Shown here: positions 8,276 to 16,253 of the stretch, piece after piece
How the letters are laid out: the number at the start of each line of letters is the position of its first letter
Position numbering within the stretch: the first letter of the stretch is position 1
DNA from: Flavobacterium terrae
GTDB lineage: Bacteria > Bacteroidota > Bacteroidia > Flavobacteriales > Flavobacteriaceae
Direction: 5' to 3'
NCBI RefSeq assembly: GCF_900142035.1
Contig: NZ_FQZI01000002.1
Location: forward strand, 496,001-560,000
Length of the DNA: 64,000 nt
The notes under the pieces: model-generated
What the model saw: the letters and a program-made list of their open reading frames with translations, nothing else
Told to the model about the DNA's origin: nothing
The model's database searches: none
Position numbers and translations under genes: made by a program

Positions 8276-9061
8276 TTATTGTATGGCTATTTGTCCTTCA
8301 TAAACAAAATTTGCAGGCCCCTTTAGAAATACCTGAGTAAAAAATCCGTTCTTTTGGTTGAAAGAAACCTCAAGTTCTCCACCTTCTACTTTTAATTGGA
8401 TTACAGAACTGTTTGTTTTACCAATGGCTTTCATAGCAATAGCAACCGCAGTAGCTCCTGTTCCACATGAAAGTGTTTCATCTTCAACACCTCTTTCATA
8501 AGTTCGTAAAGAAAACTTATTCTCGTCTGTTTGAGTTACAAAGTTTACATTGCTTCCCGCCTGTCCATAAAGACTACCATAACGTATTTTTGAACCTTCA
8601 TTTCTAACATCAAAAATATGCAAATCTTCTACCAATTGAACATGATGAGGCGAACCAGTATCTAAAAAAATATGACTTTCATGCTGTTCTACTTTATCTA
8701 CATCCTTCATTTGCAGTGACACAATGTCATTTTCATCAATTGTTGCATGATGCAGACCATCAACAGCAATAAAAGTTGCCGAATCTGAAATCACATTCAA
8801 TTTCTTGGCAAAAGCAACCAAGCATCGTCCTCCATTTCCACACATTGAGCTTTCATTTCCGTCAGAATTATAGTAAACCATTTTAAAATCTGTCGATTCG
8901 TCATTTTCCAGCAAGATTAAACCATCAGCACCAATACCAAATCGTCTATCACACAATCTTTCAATCAGTTTGGTATCATTTTTGGGAAAAGTAAGAGAAC
9001 GGTTATCGATCATGACAAAGTCATTCCCTGTTCCTTGATATTTGTAAAATGTAAATTGCAT
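8276..9061 (-). CDS. dapF: Diaminopimelate epimerase DapF
   Basis: DapF converts LL- to meso-diaminopimelate, the precursor of lysine and peptidoglycan crosslinks. The two catalytic cysteines sit in SSMCGNGGRC and DETLSCGTGATAVA, and FYKYQGTGNDFVMIDNR is the standard N-terminus. The start is the ATG at 9061 (261 residues, the normal length). The open frame continues upstream to 9211, but that part translates a palindromic repeat and promoter sequence and is not coding. It heads the operon dapF-GNAT-mltG. Confidence 0.95.
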   Translation of the reverse strand: MQFTFYKYQGTGNDFVMIDNRSLTFPKNDTKLIERLCDRRFGIGADGLILLENDESTDFKMVYYNSDGNESSMCGNGGRCLVAFAKKLNVISDSATFIAVDGLHHATIDENDIVSLQMKDVDKVEQHESHIFLDTGSPHHVQLVEDLHIFDVRNEGSKIRYGSLYGQAGSNVNFVTQTDENKFSLRTYERGVEDETLSCGTGATAVAIAMKAIGKTNSSVIQLKVEGGELEVSFNQKNGFFTQVFLKGPANFVYEGQIAIQ

Positions 9062-9082
9062 AATGATATGTAATGTTGTTAA

Positions 9083-9170
9083 ATAGCCCTGATGGAAGCG
9101 ACATCCTTTTTGTTGGTCATTTCGACTCCGCTCAATGACCAACAAAAAGATATAGCGAACAACAGGACAA
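9083..9170. repeat. Structured intergenic repeat, copy 1 (family also at 57467-57537)
   Basis: The core is a perfect 15-bp inverted repeat (CTTTTTGTTGGTCAT at 9106-9120, complement at 9135-9149) with a 14-base loop. It is framed by GATGGAAGCGACATCC on the left and TAGCGAACAACAGGACA on the right. The same flanking blocks, slightly changed, occur at 57467-57537, which defines a repeat family. It lies in the probable 5' leader of dapF. Confidence 0.75.
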
Positions 9171-9186
9171 ATGCTGAACTGGAACA

Positions 9187-9194
9187 CAAATGTA
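9187..9194 (-). promoter_or_regulatory. Candidate -7 box for dapF
   Basis: Read on the reverse strand this is TACATTTG (TAnnTTTG). A second identical box lies at 9214-9221. Either would give a dapF leader of roughly 120-150 bases that includes the inverted repeat. Confidence 0.4.
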
Positions 9195-9330
9195 GTGCTC
9201 CTAAACAACATATCAAATGTACAAATATTAATAAGAAGTTAAAGACTGTTAAAGAGCGTTAAACTCGATTTTATTTATATATGAAAATTATATTTTTACG
9301 TTAACATTTAAAATTTAAATACTAACACCT

Positions 9331-10722
9331 ATGAAAAAATTTGGAAGTTTATTTTTGGTTTCTTTATTGAGCGGAGCCACTACTTTAGGGGCTTACAAAT
9401 TATTTTTTGATAATAGCTCTACTTCATCAAAACTATCTGTATCAGGCGAAAACTATGCTAGAAATGTAAGTTTAGGTGCCGAAGGCGTTGACTTTACAAC
9501 TGCTGCAGATAATGCAATTCACACTGTAGTGCATGTTAAAAACAAAACGGTTTACAATATCCCTAGCAATCCATTAATGGAATTCTTTTATGGATATCAA
9601 GGAGAAGGAAGACAGCAAACACAAGTAGGAACCGGTTCTGGCGTAATTATAAGTGAAGACGGATATATTGTAACTAACAATCACGTAGTAAAAGACGCTA
9701 CTGAACTAGAAGTTACTTTAAATAATAACAAAACATACAAAGCCAAGCTTGTAGGTACTGACAGCAAAATGGATATTGCTTTACTTAAAGTAGATGCAGA
9801 TGCTAAATTGCCTTATGCAACCTTTGGAAATTCAGACAACATTAAAGTTGGCGAATGGGTCCTTGCAGTTGGAAATCCTTACAACTTAACTTCGACTGTT
9901 ACCGCTGGTATTGTTTCGGCAAAAGCAAGAGATTTAAGCAATCAAGGGATTCAATCATTTATCCAAACTGATGCAGCTGTAAACCCAGGAAACAGTGGTG
10001 GTGCACTTGTAAATACTCGTGGTGAGCTAGTAGGTATCAACACAATGATTTCATCTCCTACTGGAAGTTATACAGGTTATTCGTTTGCGGTACCTTCTAA
10101 CCTTACTCGTAAAATTGTTGAGGATTTAATGGAATATGGAAATGTACAACGAGGCGTATTAGGAATTGAAGGTAGAGAATTAAATACTGCTGCTGCTAAC
10201 GAATTTGGCGTGAAAGAAACCACTGGAGTATTAATTGGCAAAATATCTAAAAACACTGGTGCCGAAAAAGCGGGTCTTAAAAAAGGAGATATCATTAATA
10301 AAATTGACGATAAAGGCATTATCACTTTTGCTGATTTGACTTCATACATTAATACTAAAAGACCTAATGATGATGTAAAAGTTGGATTTTTAAGAGATGG
10401 AAAATTAATGAGTACTACTGTTAAATTAACAAAAAAGGAACTTATTAATTATGATTTAAAAGGTTTAGAATTAGAAGATATTGATGCTGCTGATAAGAAA
10501 AACTTTAGAGTAAACTACGGTGTAAAAATAAAAGACATCACCAATGACGAATTAGTAGAATACGCTGATCAATTAAAAGGCGGAATTATTTTGAGTGTTG
10601 ACAATGTAAAAGCAACAGACATAGAAACTATCACAAGAGTGCTTTCTAAAAAAGGTGAAAATCAACGCTCTCAAATAGAATTACTAACAAATAACGGTCA
10701 AATACTACGTTTCTTACTATAA
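9331..10722 (+). CDS. Do/HtrA family periplasmic serine protease
   Basis: A DegP/HtrA-type protease for envelope protein quality control. After an N-terminal signal/anchor (residues 1-25) comes a trypsin-like domain with the catalytic triad His118 (TNNHVVKDA), Asp148 (KMDIALLKV) and Ser222 (NPGNSGGAL), then two PDZ domains (about 270-360 and 370-463) with KAGLKKGDIINKIDD in the first. The 463-residue length is normal. Transcribed alone, with a strong terminator just downstream. The ATG is preceded by an AT-rich leader without a ribosome-binding motif, as usual in this phylum. Confidence 0.96.
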   Translation: MKKFGSLFLVSLLSGATTLGAYKLFFDNSSTSSKLSVSGENYARNVSLGAEGVDFTTAADNAIHTVVHVKNKTVYNIPSNPLMEFFYGYQGEGRQQTQVGTGSGVIISEDGYIVTNNHVVKDATELEVTLNNNKTYKAKLVGTDSKMDIALLKVDADAKLPYATFGNSDNIKVGEWVLAVGNPYNLTSTVTAGIVSAKARDLSNQGIQSFIQTDAAVNPGNSGGALVNTRGELVGINTMISSPTGSYTGYSFAVPSNLTRKIVEDLMEYGNVQRGVLGIEGRELNTAAANEFGVKETTGVLIGKISKNTGAEKAGLKKGDIINKIDDKGIITFADLTSYINTKRPNDDVKVGFLRDGKLMSTTVKLTKKELINYDLKGLELEDIDAADKKNFRVNYGVKIKDITNDELVEYADQLKGGIILSVDNVKATDIETITRVLSKKGENQRSQIELLTNNGQILRFLL

Positions 10723-10743
10723 GAAAAAAATGCAAAAACAAGT

Positions 10744-10773
10744 AAAAAGCCAATCGGAATCGATTGGCTTTTT
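10744..10773. terminator. Bidirectional rho-independent terminator
   Basis: A 13-bp stem (AAAAAGCCAATCG / CGATTGGCTTTTT) with a GAAT loop, lying between the convergent protease gene and the LRR gene. A run on one side and T run on the other allow use in both directions. Confidence 0.88.
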
Positions 10774-10808
10774 TAATTATAAAATGTTTCAAATGATTTT
10801 AAAAGATA

Positions 10809-12428
10809 CTATTCTTTAATGAATTTTATGTTTTCTAAACCTTTATTTGATCGAATTTGTAAAAAATAAAACCCTTTAGAAAGATTTTGTATATCAATTT
10901 TATTATTTTGAATATCATTTACAACCATAACATTTCTTCCGTTACTATCAAAAATTTGGGCTTTAGCTATGTTCATATTTTCTGAATTTTTGACAAAAAT
11001 GAATTCTGAAGATGGATTAGGATAAATTTTTAATTTATCTTGAATCATAAAACCCTCTGTACTTAGGGTACCGTTAATTATAAAATCTGTCCAAACAGGT
11101 GTAGCCTGATAAAGTGATTCTGTTCCAGATGGCACATGCAAAACCACCACAGATGTATTTACATTATTAAAAACAGAAGCATTAATGGGTAGAGGCGTAG
11201 CCCAACTAACTGTTACAGATGCGAGAGAAGTACAATTTTCAAAAGCACCATCAAAGATGTTTACAACCGAATTTGGTATAATTACGTTGGTAAGTTCAGT
11301 ACAATTACCAAAAGCTCCATAACCAATAACTGTTACCAAATTAGGAATAACCACCGATGTTAAGCTAGAACAATTACCAAACACTCCGTTTTCAATAGCT
11401 GTCAATGAATTTGAAATTGTGACTGTAGTAAGTCCAGCACAACTATTAAACGCTCCGCCTTGCATTGTCGTTACAGAATCGGGAATAATCAGAGAAGTTA
11501 GTCCAACACAACCTCTAAAAGAATCATAACCTAGAGTTGTTAGCGAGTTAGGCATTGTAATAGAAGTTAATCCAGCACAATCCCTAAAAGCATCAAATTC
11601 AATAACTGTAATTGAGTTTGGAATAGTCACTGAAATTAAGCCACTACAGTATGCAAACGTTGCTGGATTAATAATTGTAACTCCGTTAGGAATATTGACC
11701 GAAGTCAAACCAGAACAGTTTTGAAATGCATAACTTCCTATTGTTGTTACAGAATTTGGAATAGCAGCGGAAAGTAAATTTGAACAATATTGAAAAGCCC
11801 TTTCATTAATAGTTGTAATAGAACCAGGAATTGTTACAGAAGTAAGAGCATAACATCTAGAAAATGTAGATTTTGCAATAACAGTCATCGAATTAGGAAT
11901 TGCAACTGATGTTAAACTGGTACAAAATTCAAATGCTGCTTCTCCTATAGACACTACTGAGTTTGGAATTGTTATTGATACTAAATTTGAGCATTCATAA
12001 AATGAATAGTCCCCTATAGTTGTTACCGAGTTTGGAATTACCATACTTGTTATACCATCACAATCCATAAAAGCCTCTTTTCCAATAGTTATTACAGAGC
12101 TTGGAATTATTACTGAGGTGATTCCGCTACAATATCTAAACGCACTCTCCTCTATTATTGTTACAGAACTTGGGATTGACACTGAAATTAGATTTTCGCA
12201 ACTATAAAATGCATTATCCCCAATAGAAGTCACCTCATAACTTTGCGAATTATAAGGAACAAATTGAGGTATAGTTGCAGCACCAGTAAATCCAGGATTA
12301 GTAGCTACTTTTACTTTAAAATTTGAAGCATCTGTAATTGAATAATTAATTCCGTTGTATAAGAAGTTCTGAGCGAAACAAAATGTTGTAAAGCACATCA
12401 ACAATGATATGAAGTAAAACTTTTTCAT
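10809..12428 (-). CDS. BspA-like leucine-rich-repeat protein with T9SS type A sorting domain
   Basis: A secreted 539-residue protein. A signal peptide ends at CFTTFCFAQ. It is followed by about fifteen tandem BspA-type (LRR_5) repeats of 23 residues, each close to IPNSVTTIGDYAFxxCSxLTSVT. A spacer follows (SVVVLHVPSGTESLYQATPVW), then a C-terminal T9SS domain with KIYPNPSSEFIFV, GRNVMVVND and GFYFLQI. BspA repeats mediate adhesion or carbohydrate/host protein binding in other Bacteroidota; here the ligand is unknown. The start is the ATG before the signal peptide. Its promoter carries a palindrome shared with the gene at 12576-13583. Confidence 0.92.
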   Translation of the reverse strand: MKKFYFISLLMCFTTFCFAQNFLYNGINYSITDASNFKVKVATNPGFTGAATIPQFVPYNSQSYEVTSIGDNAFYSCENLISVSIPSSVTIIEESAFRYCSGITSVIIPSSVITIGKEAFMDCDGITSMVIPNSVTTIGDYSFYECSNLVSITIPNSVVSIGEAAFEFCTSLTSVAIPNSMTVIAKSTFSRCYALTSVTIPGSITTINERAFQYCSNLLSAAIPNSVTTIGSYAFQNCSGLTSVNIPNGVTIINPATFAYCSGLISVTIPNSITVIEFDAFRDCAGLTSITMPNSLTTLGYDSFRGCVGLTSLIIPDSVTTMQGGAFNSCAGLTTVTISNSLTAIENGVFGNCSSLTSVVIPNLVTVIGYGAFGNCTELTNVIIPNSVVNIFDGAFENCTSLASVTVSWATPLPINASVFNNVNTSVVVLHVPSGTESLYQATPVWTDFIINGTLSTEGFMIQDKLKIYPNPSSEFIFVKNSENMNIAKAQIFDSNGRNVMVVNDIQNNKIDIQNLSKGFYFLQIRSNKGLENIKFIKE

Positions 12429-12457
12429 GATTTTAGTTTTTTTGTTTATTACTGTAT

Positions 12458-12465
12458 CAAAGTTA
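12458..12465 (-). promoter_or_regulatory. -7 box of the LRR gene
   Basis: TAACTTTG on the reverse strand. It lies exactly 20 bases from a TTG (12486-12488) that overlaps the palindromic operator, and about 30 bases before the start codon. Confidence 0.7.
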
Positions 12466-12485
12466 GTACCCAAAACCACTCAGGA

Positions 12486-12510
12486 CAATCATCCTTTTAG
12501 ATGATTTTTA
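12486..12510 (-). promoter_or_regulatory. Palindromic operator, copy 1
   Basis: AATCATCCTTTTAGATGATT, an inverted repeat with 7-bp arms. Its edge supplies the -33 TTG of the LRR gene promoter. The same palindrome with the same 20-base spacer to a -7 box recurs at 13741-13764. A dimeric regulator bound here would contact RNA polymerase. Confidence 0.65.
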
Positions 12511-12575
12511 TCTTTTTTTTTATTCATTTTTTTGTTTGAATAATCGAAGTGAAAGAAATGGTTTATCTTATAAAT

Positions 12576-13583
12576 TTATGTTTTCTTAAAACCAGGAGGA
12601 TTATCAATAATTGACGTATTATCTTCTCGATATTTATAGTTCCCTAACACTTCATCAGTTTTATTGGATTTAAGAATAAGACTAGAACTATTACTTCCTG
12701 AAAAATATTTTATTTCAAAAAAATAGGTTTTTGGTTCCAATTTAGATTTAGAAATACTTACAACACTCCCCCATAATTTAGTATTGTTGCTTTTTTTACT
12801 CCACCATCCCTCTTCACCTTTTTTGGGAGTAATTATAATTTTATTTCCCATTACTGAATATGTTCCTGATTCGTAAACAAATGAAATGTTTTTAGCTTTT
12901 GTAAGCCATTGTTTATTTCTAAATATATAAGTTCCATCTTTATAAAAAGTATATTCTTTTCTTAAGTATCCTGATGTATATTGAGGATTCCCATTAAAAC
13001 TTACTCCACTTGTTTCTAGTATATAATCAGTCCACAACCCAACAATTGAATTTTGATTAGTGTTTACATTGGTATTAGGCTTAGTTATTACATTATCAAC
13101 TTTTTTTATTTCCAACGAATTAAGAAATGAAATCAAATCGTCTTGATACTTTTTTGAATTGGTCATTAAAACCACACTTACCTTTTGCCCACCTCCTGCT
13201 GCTGTAAGCAAGGTTGCCAGTCCTTTGTTGTTACCATCAGTATAATTAGCTGAGCCAGAAATAATATCCCATCCATTTTTATTTGTTTTAGGTTTTTTTA
13301 TAGGCTTACCATCAATTTTTACTGTACCCTCTAATAATTTTTCCCATTCATTATCAAAACTCTCAAGAACCGATTCATTAGATAGGGTTGCTTTTGTAAT
13401 TACTACTAATGCGTAAGTCCCATCATTTTTATCAGACGTAGACAATTGGATTCCACCTTCGTTTTGCGACTGATTCCATTCTTTAGGCAATGTAAAAGAA
13501 ACAACATCATAAGTCTTTTTTTGACCATACAGACTAGTTCCCATTACAATTAAAATCAGCAGAAAGTTTTTAAAATTTTTCAT
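12576..13583 (-). CDS. Exported protein of unknown function with lipocalin-like C-terminal half
   Basis: I do not recognise a named family for the whole protein. A signal peptide ends near MGTSLYGQ. Residues about 22-165 resemble PsbP/MOG1-like fold proteins (SFTLPKEWNQSQ ... LISFLNSLEI). Residues about 185-335 begin SIVGLWTDYILE and continue with alternating strands (YTFYKDGTYIFRNKQW, GTYSVMGNKIIITP), the pattern of lipocalin-like domains in Flavobacterium proteins. The start at 13583 places the ATG just before the signal sequence. Co-regulation with the LRR protein is suggested by the shared operator. Confidence 0.6.
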   Translation of the reverse strand: MKNFKNFLLILIVMGTSLYGQKKTYDVVSFTLPKEWNQSQNEGGIQLSTSDKNDGTYALVVITKATLSNESVLESFDNEWEKLLEGTVKIDGKPIKKPKTNKNGWDIISGSANYTDGNNKGLATLLTAAGGGQKVSVVLMTNSKKYQDDLISFLNSLEIKKVDNVITKPNTNVNTNQNSIVGLWTDYILETSGVSFNGNPQYTSGYLRKEYTFYKDGTYIFRNKQWLTKAKNISFVYESGTYSVMGNKIIITPKKGEEGWWSKKSNNTKLWGSVVSISKSKLEPKTYFFEIKYFSGSNSSSLILKSNKTDEVLGNYKYREDNTSIIDNPPGFKKT

Positions 13584-13712
13584 ATATTTTTCAATCTTTA
13601 ACCTTTTTATCACTAAAAAAATTTTCTCAAAAGAATACTCTTAAAAGTTAGCTTTCAATTTTTCTCAATAAATTTTCGATAGCTTTCATAACCTCATCGT
13701 TTTATGATTTAC

Positions 13713-13720
13713 CAAAAATA
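13713..13720 (-). promoter_or_regulatory. -7 box of the exported-protein gene
   Basis: TATTTTTG on the reverse strand, exactly 20 bases from the TTG (13741-13743) at the edge of the palindrome, the same geometry as at 12458-12488. Confidence 0.65.
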
Positions 13721-13740
13721 ATAGGACTTTCAATAGAGGT

Positions 13741-13764
13741 CAATCATCTATTTAGATGATTTTT
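13741..13764 (-). promoter_or_regulatory. Palindromic operator, copy 2
   Basis: AATCATCTATTTAGATGATT, a perfect inverted repeat with 9-bp arms and a 2-bp centre, followed by TTT as in copy 1. It overlaps the -33 TTG of the promoter for the gene at 12576-13583. Confidence 0.65.
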
Positions 13765-13893
13765 AATAAATTCAAATATTACTTTACTTATTGTAATGAA
13801 ATCATACAAAACCTTAAAAACCAACCCTATTTTGATTAGTTTATTTTATCAAAAAAATATCTAAAATAATTTTACGAAAACGTTTGAAATTGA

Positions 13894-13901
13894 TACTTTT
13901 G
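13894..13901 (+). promoter_or_regulatory. -7 box of gapdh
   Basis: TACTTTTG, 32 bases before the ATG at 13934, implying a leader of about 27 bases. A -33 TTG at the expected distance is not obvious. Confidence 0.5.
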
Positions 13902-13933
13902 CGCCAATAAAAAACATAAACTCTTTTATAACA

Positions 13934-15385
13934 ATGAGCAACAACACAACGGTTTACGAGAAAGAAATAGCTTTTCAGGCTGATAGAAGAAGAGCTGCTG
14001 TTGAATTTATTAAAATCATCAGTGATTTGTGGTATGACAAGTCAATAGAGCTAGTTCTTTTTAGAAATCAATTAATCGACAGAAACGTAAGCGACATTAT
14101 TAACTTACATGAATATGCAGGGGAATTTGTTCAAAAACCAATTAATGTTTTTGATTCAGTTGAAATTGCTCGCGCTATCAACAAATTAGACTTACCTCCT
14201 TCAAGACTTGATATTGGAAAATTAACTTACGAATATCATTTAGAAGACAATAAATACAACGATGCTATGGCATTTGTTGTTGACAAATTAAAAAATGCTA
14301 AAGAAACTTCTGAAATCAAACCTAAAGATGTTGTTTTATATGGTTTTGGACGTATTGGTCGTTTGTTAGCTCGTGAAATGTCATCTAAAGTTGGAAAAGG
14401 ACAACAATTACGTTTACGTGCCATTGTAACTCGTGATAAAAACGATGCTGTTTTATTAGAAAAACGTGCTTCATTATTACGTTATGATTCGGTACATGGT
14501 GATTTTGAGGGTTCTGTTCAAGCAGATCCAGAAAACAATGCTTTAATTATTAATGGTGCTACTGTACACATCATCACAGCAAACTCTCCAGAAGAAATTG
14601 ATTATACAACTTACGGAATCAACGACGCTTTAGTTATTGATAATACAGGCGCATTTACTACTGAAGAAGCTTTAGCAAGACATTTAACTTCTAAAGGAGT
14701 TGAAAAAGTATTATTAACTGCTCCTGGAAAAGGTGTTCCAAATATCGTTTACGGTGTAAACCATGAAGATTATAATCCCGAAGAAGTAAAAATTTGGTCA
14801 GCGGCTTCATGTACTACAAATGCAATTACTCCAATACTAAAAGTAGTTGAAGATACATTAGGCGTTGTAAAAGGTCATATCGAAACTATTCACGCGTATA
14901 CAAACGACCAAAACTTGGTTGACAACATGCACAAAAAATACCGTCGTGGACGTTCTGCTGCCTTAAACATGGTAATTACTGAAACTGGTGCTGGAAGCGC
15001 TGTTGCAAAAGCATTACCAAGCTTAGCTGGAAAATTAACTTCAAACGCTATTCGTGTACCTGTTCCTAATGGATCATTAGTTGTTTTAAATCTTGAAGTT
15101 GGAAAAGAAACTTCTGTAGCAGATTTAAACAACATTATGAAAAAATATGCTTTAGAAGGTGCTTTAGTAGAGCAAATTAAATATTCATTAAACAATGAAT
15201 TAGTTTCTTCTGATATCGTAGGAACTGCACAACCATCTATTTATGACAGTAATGCTACATTAGTTTCTGGAGATGGTAAAAACATTGTTTTATACGTTTG
15301 GTATGATAACGAATATGGTTATAGCCACCAAGTTATTCGTTTAGCAAAATATATCGCAAAGGTTAGACGTTATACTTATTATTAG
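13934..15385 (+). CDS. Glyceraldehyde-3-phosphate dehydrogenase, long form
   Basis: The enzyme oxidises glyceraldehyde-3-phosphate with NAD(P) and phosphate. This is the ~480-residue form found in Bacteroidota and some other bacteria, with an N-terminal extension of about 130 residues (helical, of unknown role) before the Rossmann motif GFGRIGR (from Gly137). The catalytic Cys293 lies in SAASCTTNAI, followed by HAYTNDQNL, RRGRSAALNMV and the C-terminal WYDNEYGYSHQVIR. Whether it works in glycolysis or gluconeogenesis cannot be decided here. It has its own promoter and terminator. Confidence 0.95.
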   Translation: MSNNTTVYEKEIAFQADRRRAAVEFIKIISDLWYDKSIELVLFRNQLIDRNVSDIINLHEYAGEFVQKPINVFDSVEIARAINKLDLPPSRLDIGKLTYEYHLEDNKYNDAMAFVVDKLKNAKETSEIKPKDVVLYGFGRIGRLLAREMSSKVGKGQQLRLRAIVTRDKNDAVLLEKRASLLRYDSVHGDFEGSVQADPENNALIINGATVHIITANSPEEIDYTTYGINDALVIDNTGAFTTEEALARHLTSKGVEKVLLTAPGKGVPNIVYGVNHEDYNPEEVKIWSAASCTTNAITPILKVVEDTLGVVKGHIETIHAYTNDQNLVDNMHKKYRRGRSAALNMVITETGAGSAVAKALPSLAGKLTSNAIRVPVPNGSLVVLNLEVGKETSVADLNNIMKKYALEGALVEQIKYSLNNELVSSDIVGTAQPSIYDSNATLVSGDGKNIVLYVWYDNEYGYSHQVIRLAKYIAKVRRYTYY

Positions 15386-15408
15386 TAGGTTAGAATTAAT
15401 TGAATAAC

Positions 15409-15442
15409 AAAAATCCGCTTCAAAAAAACGAAGCGGATTTTT
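15409..15442 (+). terminator. Rho-independent terminator of gapdh
   Basis: A 13-bp stem (AAAAATCCGCTTC / GAAGCGGATTTTT), eight-base loop, followed by T residues, 24 bases after the gapdh stop. Confidence 0.9.
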
Positions 15443-15498
15443 TATTTCTCACATTTTTTTTTATCTTTCTTACAAATTAAAACACTAATCTATTTATT

Positions 15499-15831
15499 AT
15501 GGGAAAATTTGTAATTTCTAAAAGAGCTAATGGCGAGTTCCAATTTAACTTAAAAGCGGGTAACGGACAAGTAATTCTAACTAGCGAAGGATATACTGCA
15601 AAAGCTGGTTGTGAAAACGGTATCGAATCTGTTAAAAAAAATTCACAAGATGAATCAAATTTTGACAAAAAAACTGCTGCAAATGGTAAAGCTTATTTCA
15701 ATTTAAAAGCTGGGAACGGACAAATCATTGGTTCTAGCCAAATGTACGAAAGCGAGCAAGGAAGAGACAATGGTGTTAGCTCTGTAATGGAAAATGCTCC
15801 AAGCGCAACAATAGAAGACGAAACAGTTTAA
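15499..15831 (+). CDS. YegP family (DUF1508) protein, two domains
   Basis: A 110-residue protein made of two tandem DUF1508 units of about 50 residues. Unit 1 runs GKFVISKRANGEFQFNLKAG ... GYTAKAGCENGIESVKKNS, unit 2 NGKAYFNLKAGNGQIIGSS ... GRDNGVSSVMENA. Such proteins are small, soluble and of unknown biochemical role, often stress-related. It is a single-gene unit lying between two clear terminators. Confidence 0.9.
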   Translation: MGKFVISKRANGEFQFNLKAGNGQVILTSEGYTAKAGCENGIESVKKNSQDESNFDKKTAANGKAYFNLKAGNGQIIGSSQMYESEQGRDNGVSSVMENAPSATIEDETV

Positions 15832-15842
15832 AATAAATTCAC

Positions 15843-15874
15843 AAAATCCGTTTCAAAAGAAACGGATTTTTTTT
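15843..15874 (+). terminator. Rho-independent terminator of the YegP-family gene
   Basis: A 12-bp stem (AAAATCCGTTTC / GAAACGGATTTT) with an AAAA loop and a following T run. Confidence 0.9.
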
Positions 15875-15885
15875 AAACTTTCAGT

Positions 15886-16251
15886 ATGCTAAACTACAGC
15901 AAGAAATACCAAACTATTGACGAATATATTTCCGACTTCTCAAATGATGTCTCTACAATTTTATCTACTATTAGAACCAAGATAACCGAGGTAGCTCCTA
16001 CTGCATCAGAATGTATCAGTTATAACATGCCTGCTTTTAAATTGAAAAAAGTTTTGGTGTACTTTGCAGCATTTAAAAATCATATTGGATTTTACGCCTT
16101 ACCTTCGGGTAATCTAGCATTTCAGGAAGAACTTAAAAATTACAAAACAGGCAAAGGATCTATCCAATTTCCATTATCTCAACCCATACCCTATGATTTA
16201 ATTCAAAAGATTGTTGAATTTAGAATTAAAGAAGTTTCTGAAAAATCCTAA
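15886..16251 (+). CDS. DUF1801 (YdhG-like) domain protein
   Basis: A 121-residue single-domain protein of the DUF1801/YdhG type, called iron chaperone-like after its fold similarity to frataxin. Typical features are TIDEYISDFSNDV near the N-terminus, CISYNMPAFKLKKVLVYFAAFKNHIGFY and the C-terminal KGSIQFPLSQPIPYDLIQKIVEFRIKE. The molecular function is not established. The next gene starts two bases later, so they are cotranscribed. Confidence 0.88.
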   Translation: MLNYSKKYQTIDEYISDFSNDVSTILSTIRTKITEVAPTASECISYNMPAFKLKKVLVYFAAFKNHIGFYALPSGNLAFQEELKNYKTGKGSIQFPLSQPIPYDLIQKIVEFRIKEVSEKS

Positions 16252-16253
16252 AA

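Larger units (their letters stand above)
13584..13933. other. Intergenic region between the exported-protein gene and gapdh
   Basis: About 350 bp. It holds, from left to right, a ~120-base leader of the reverse-strand gene with a possible 13-codon reading frame (13648-13689, MKAIENLLRKIES), the reverse-strand -7 box TATTTTTG (13713-13720), the palindrome (13741-13764), an AT-rich stretch, and the forward promoter of gapdh (13894-13901). No other gene is seen. Confidence 0.6.

Noticed and set aside
9062..9211. N-terminal extension of DapF
   Set aside because: The extra 50 codons translate the palindromic repeat and promoter boxes, and the conserved family N-terminus starts at 9061.
11050..12300. 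Tandem DNA repeat or CRISPR-like array in the 11-12.3 kb region
   Set aside because: The 69-base periodicity comes from 23-residue leucine-rich repeats within one open reading frame, with diverged DNA and no spacers.
15849..15900. Direct repeat array around ATCCG and GATTTTTT near 15.4-15.9 kb
   Set aside because: These are two independent terminators of neighbouring genes (gapdh and the YegP-family gene) that look alike because both are GC-rich stems followed by T runs.
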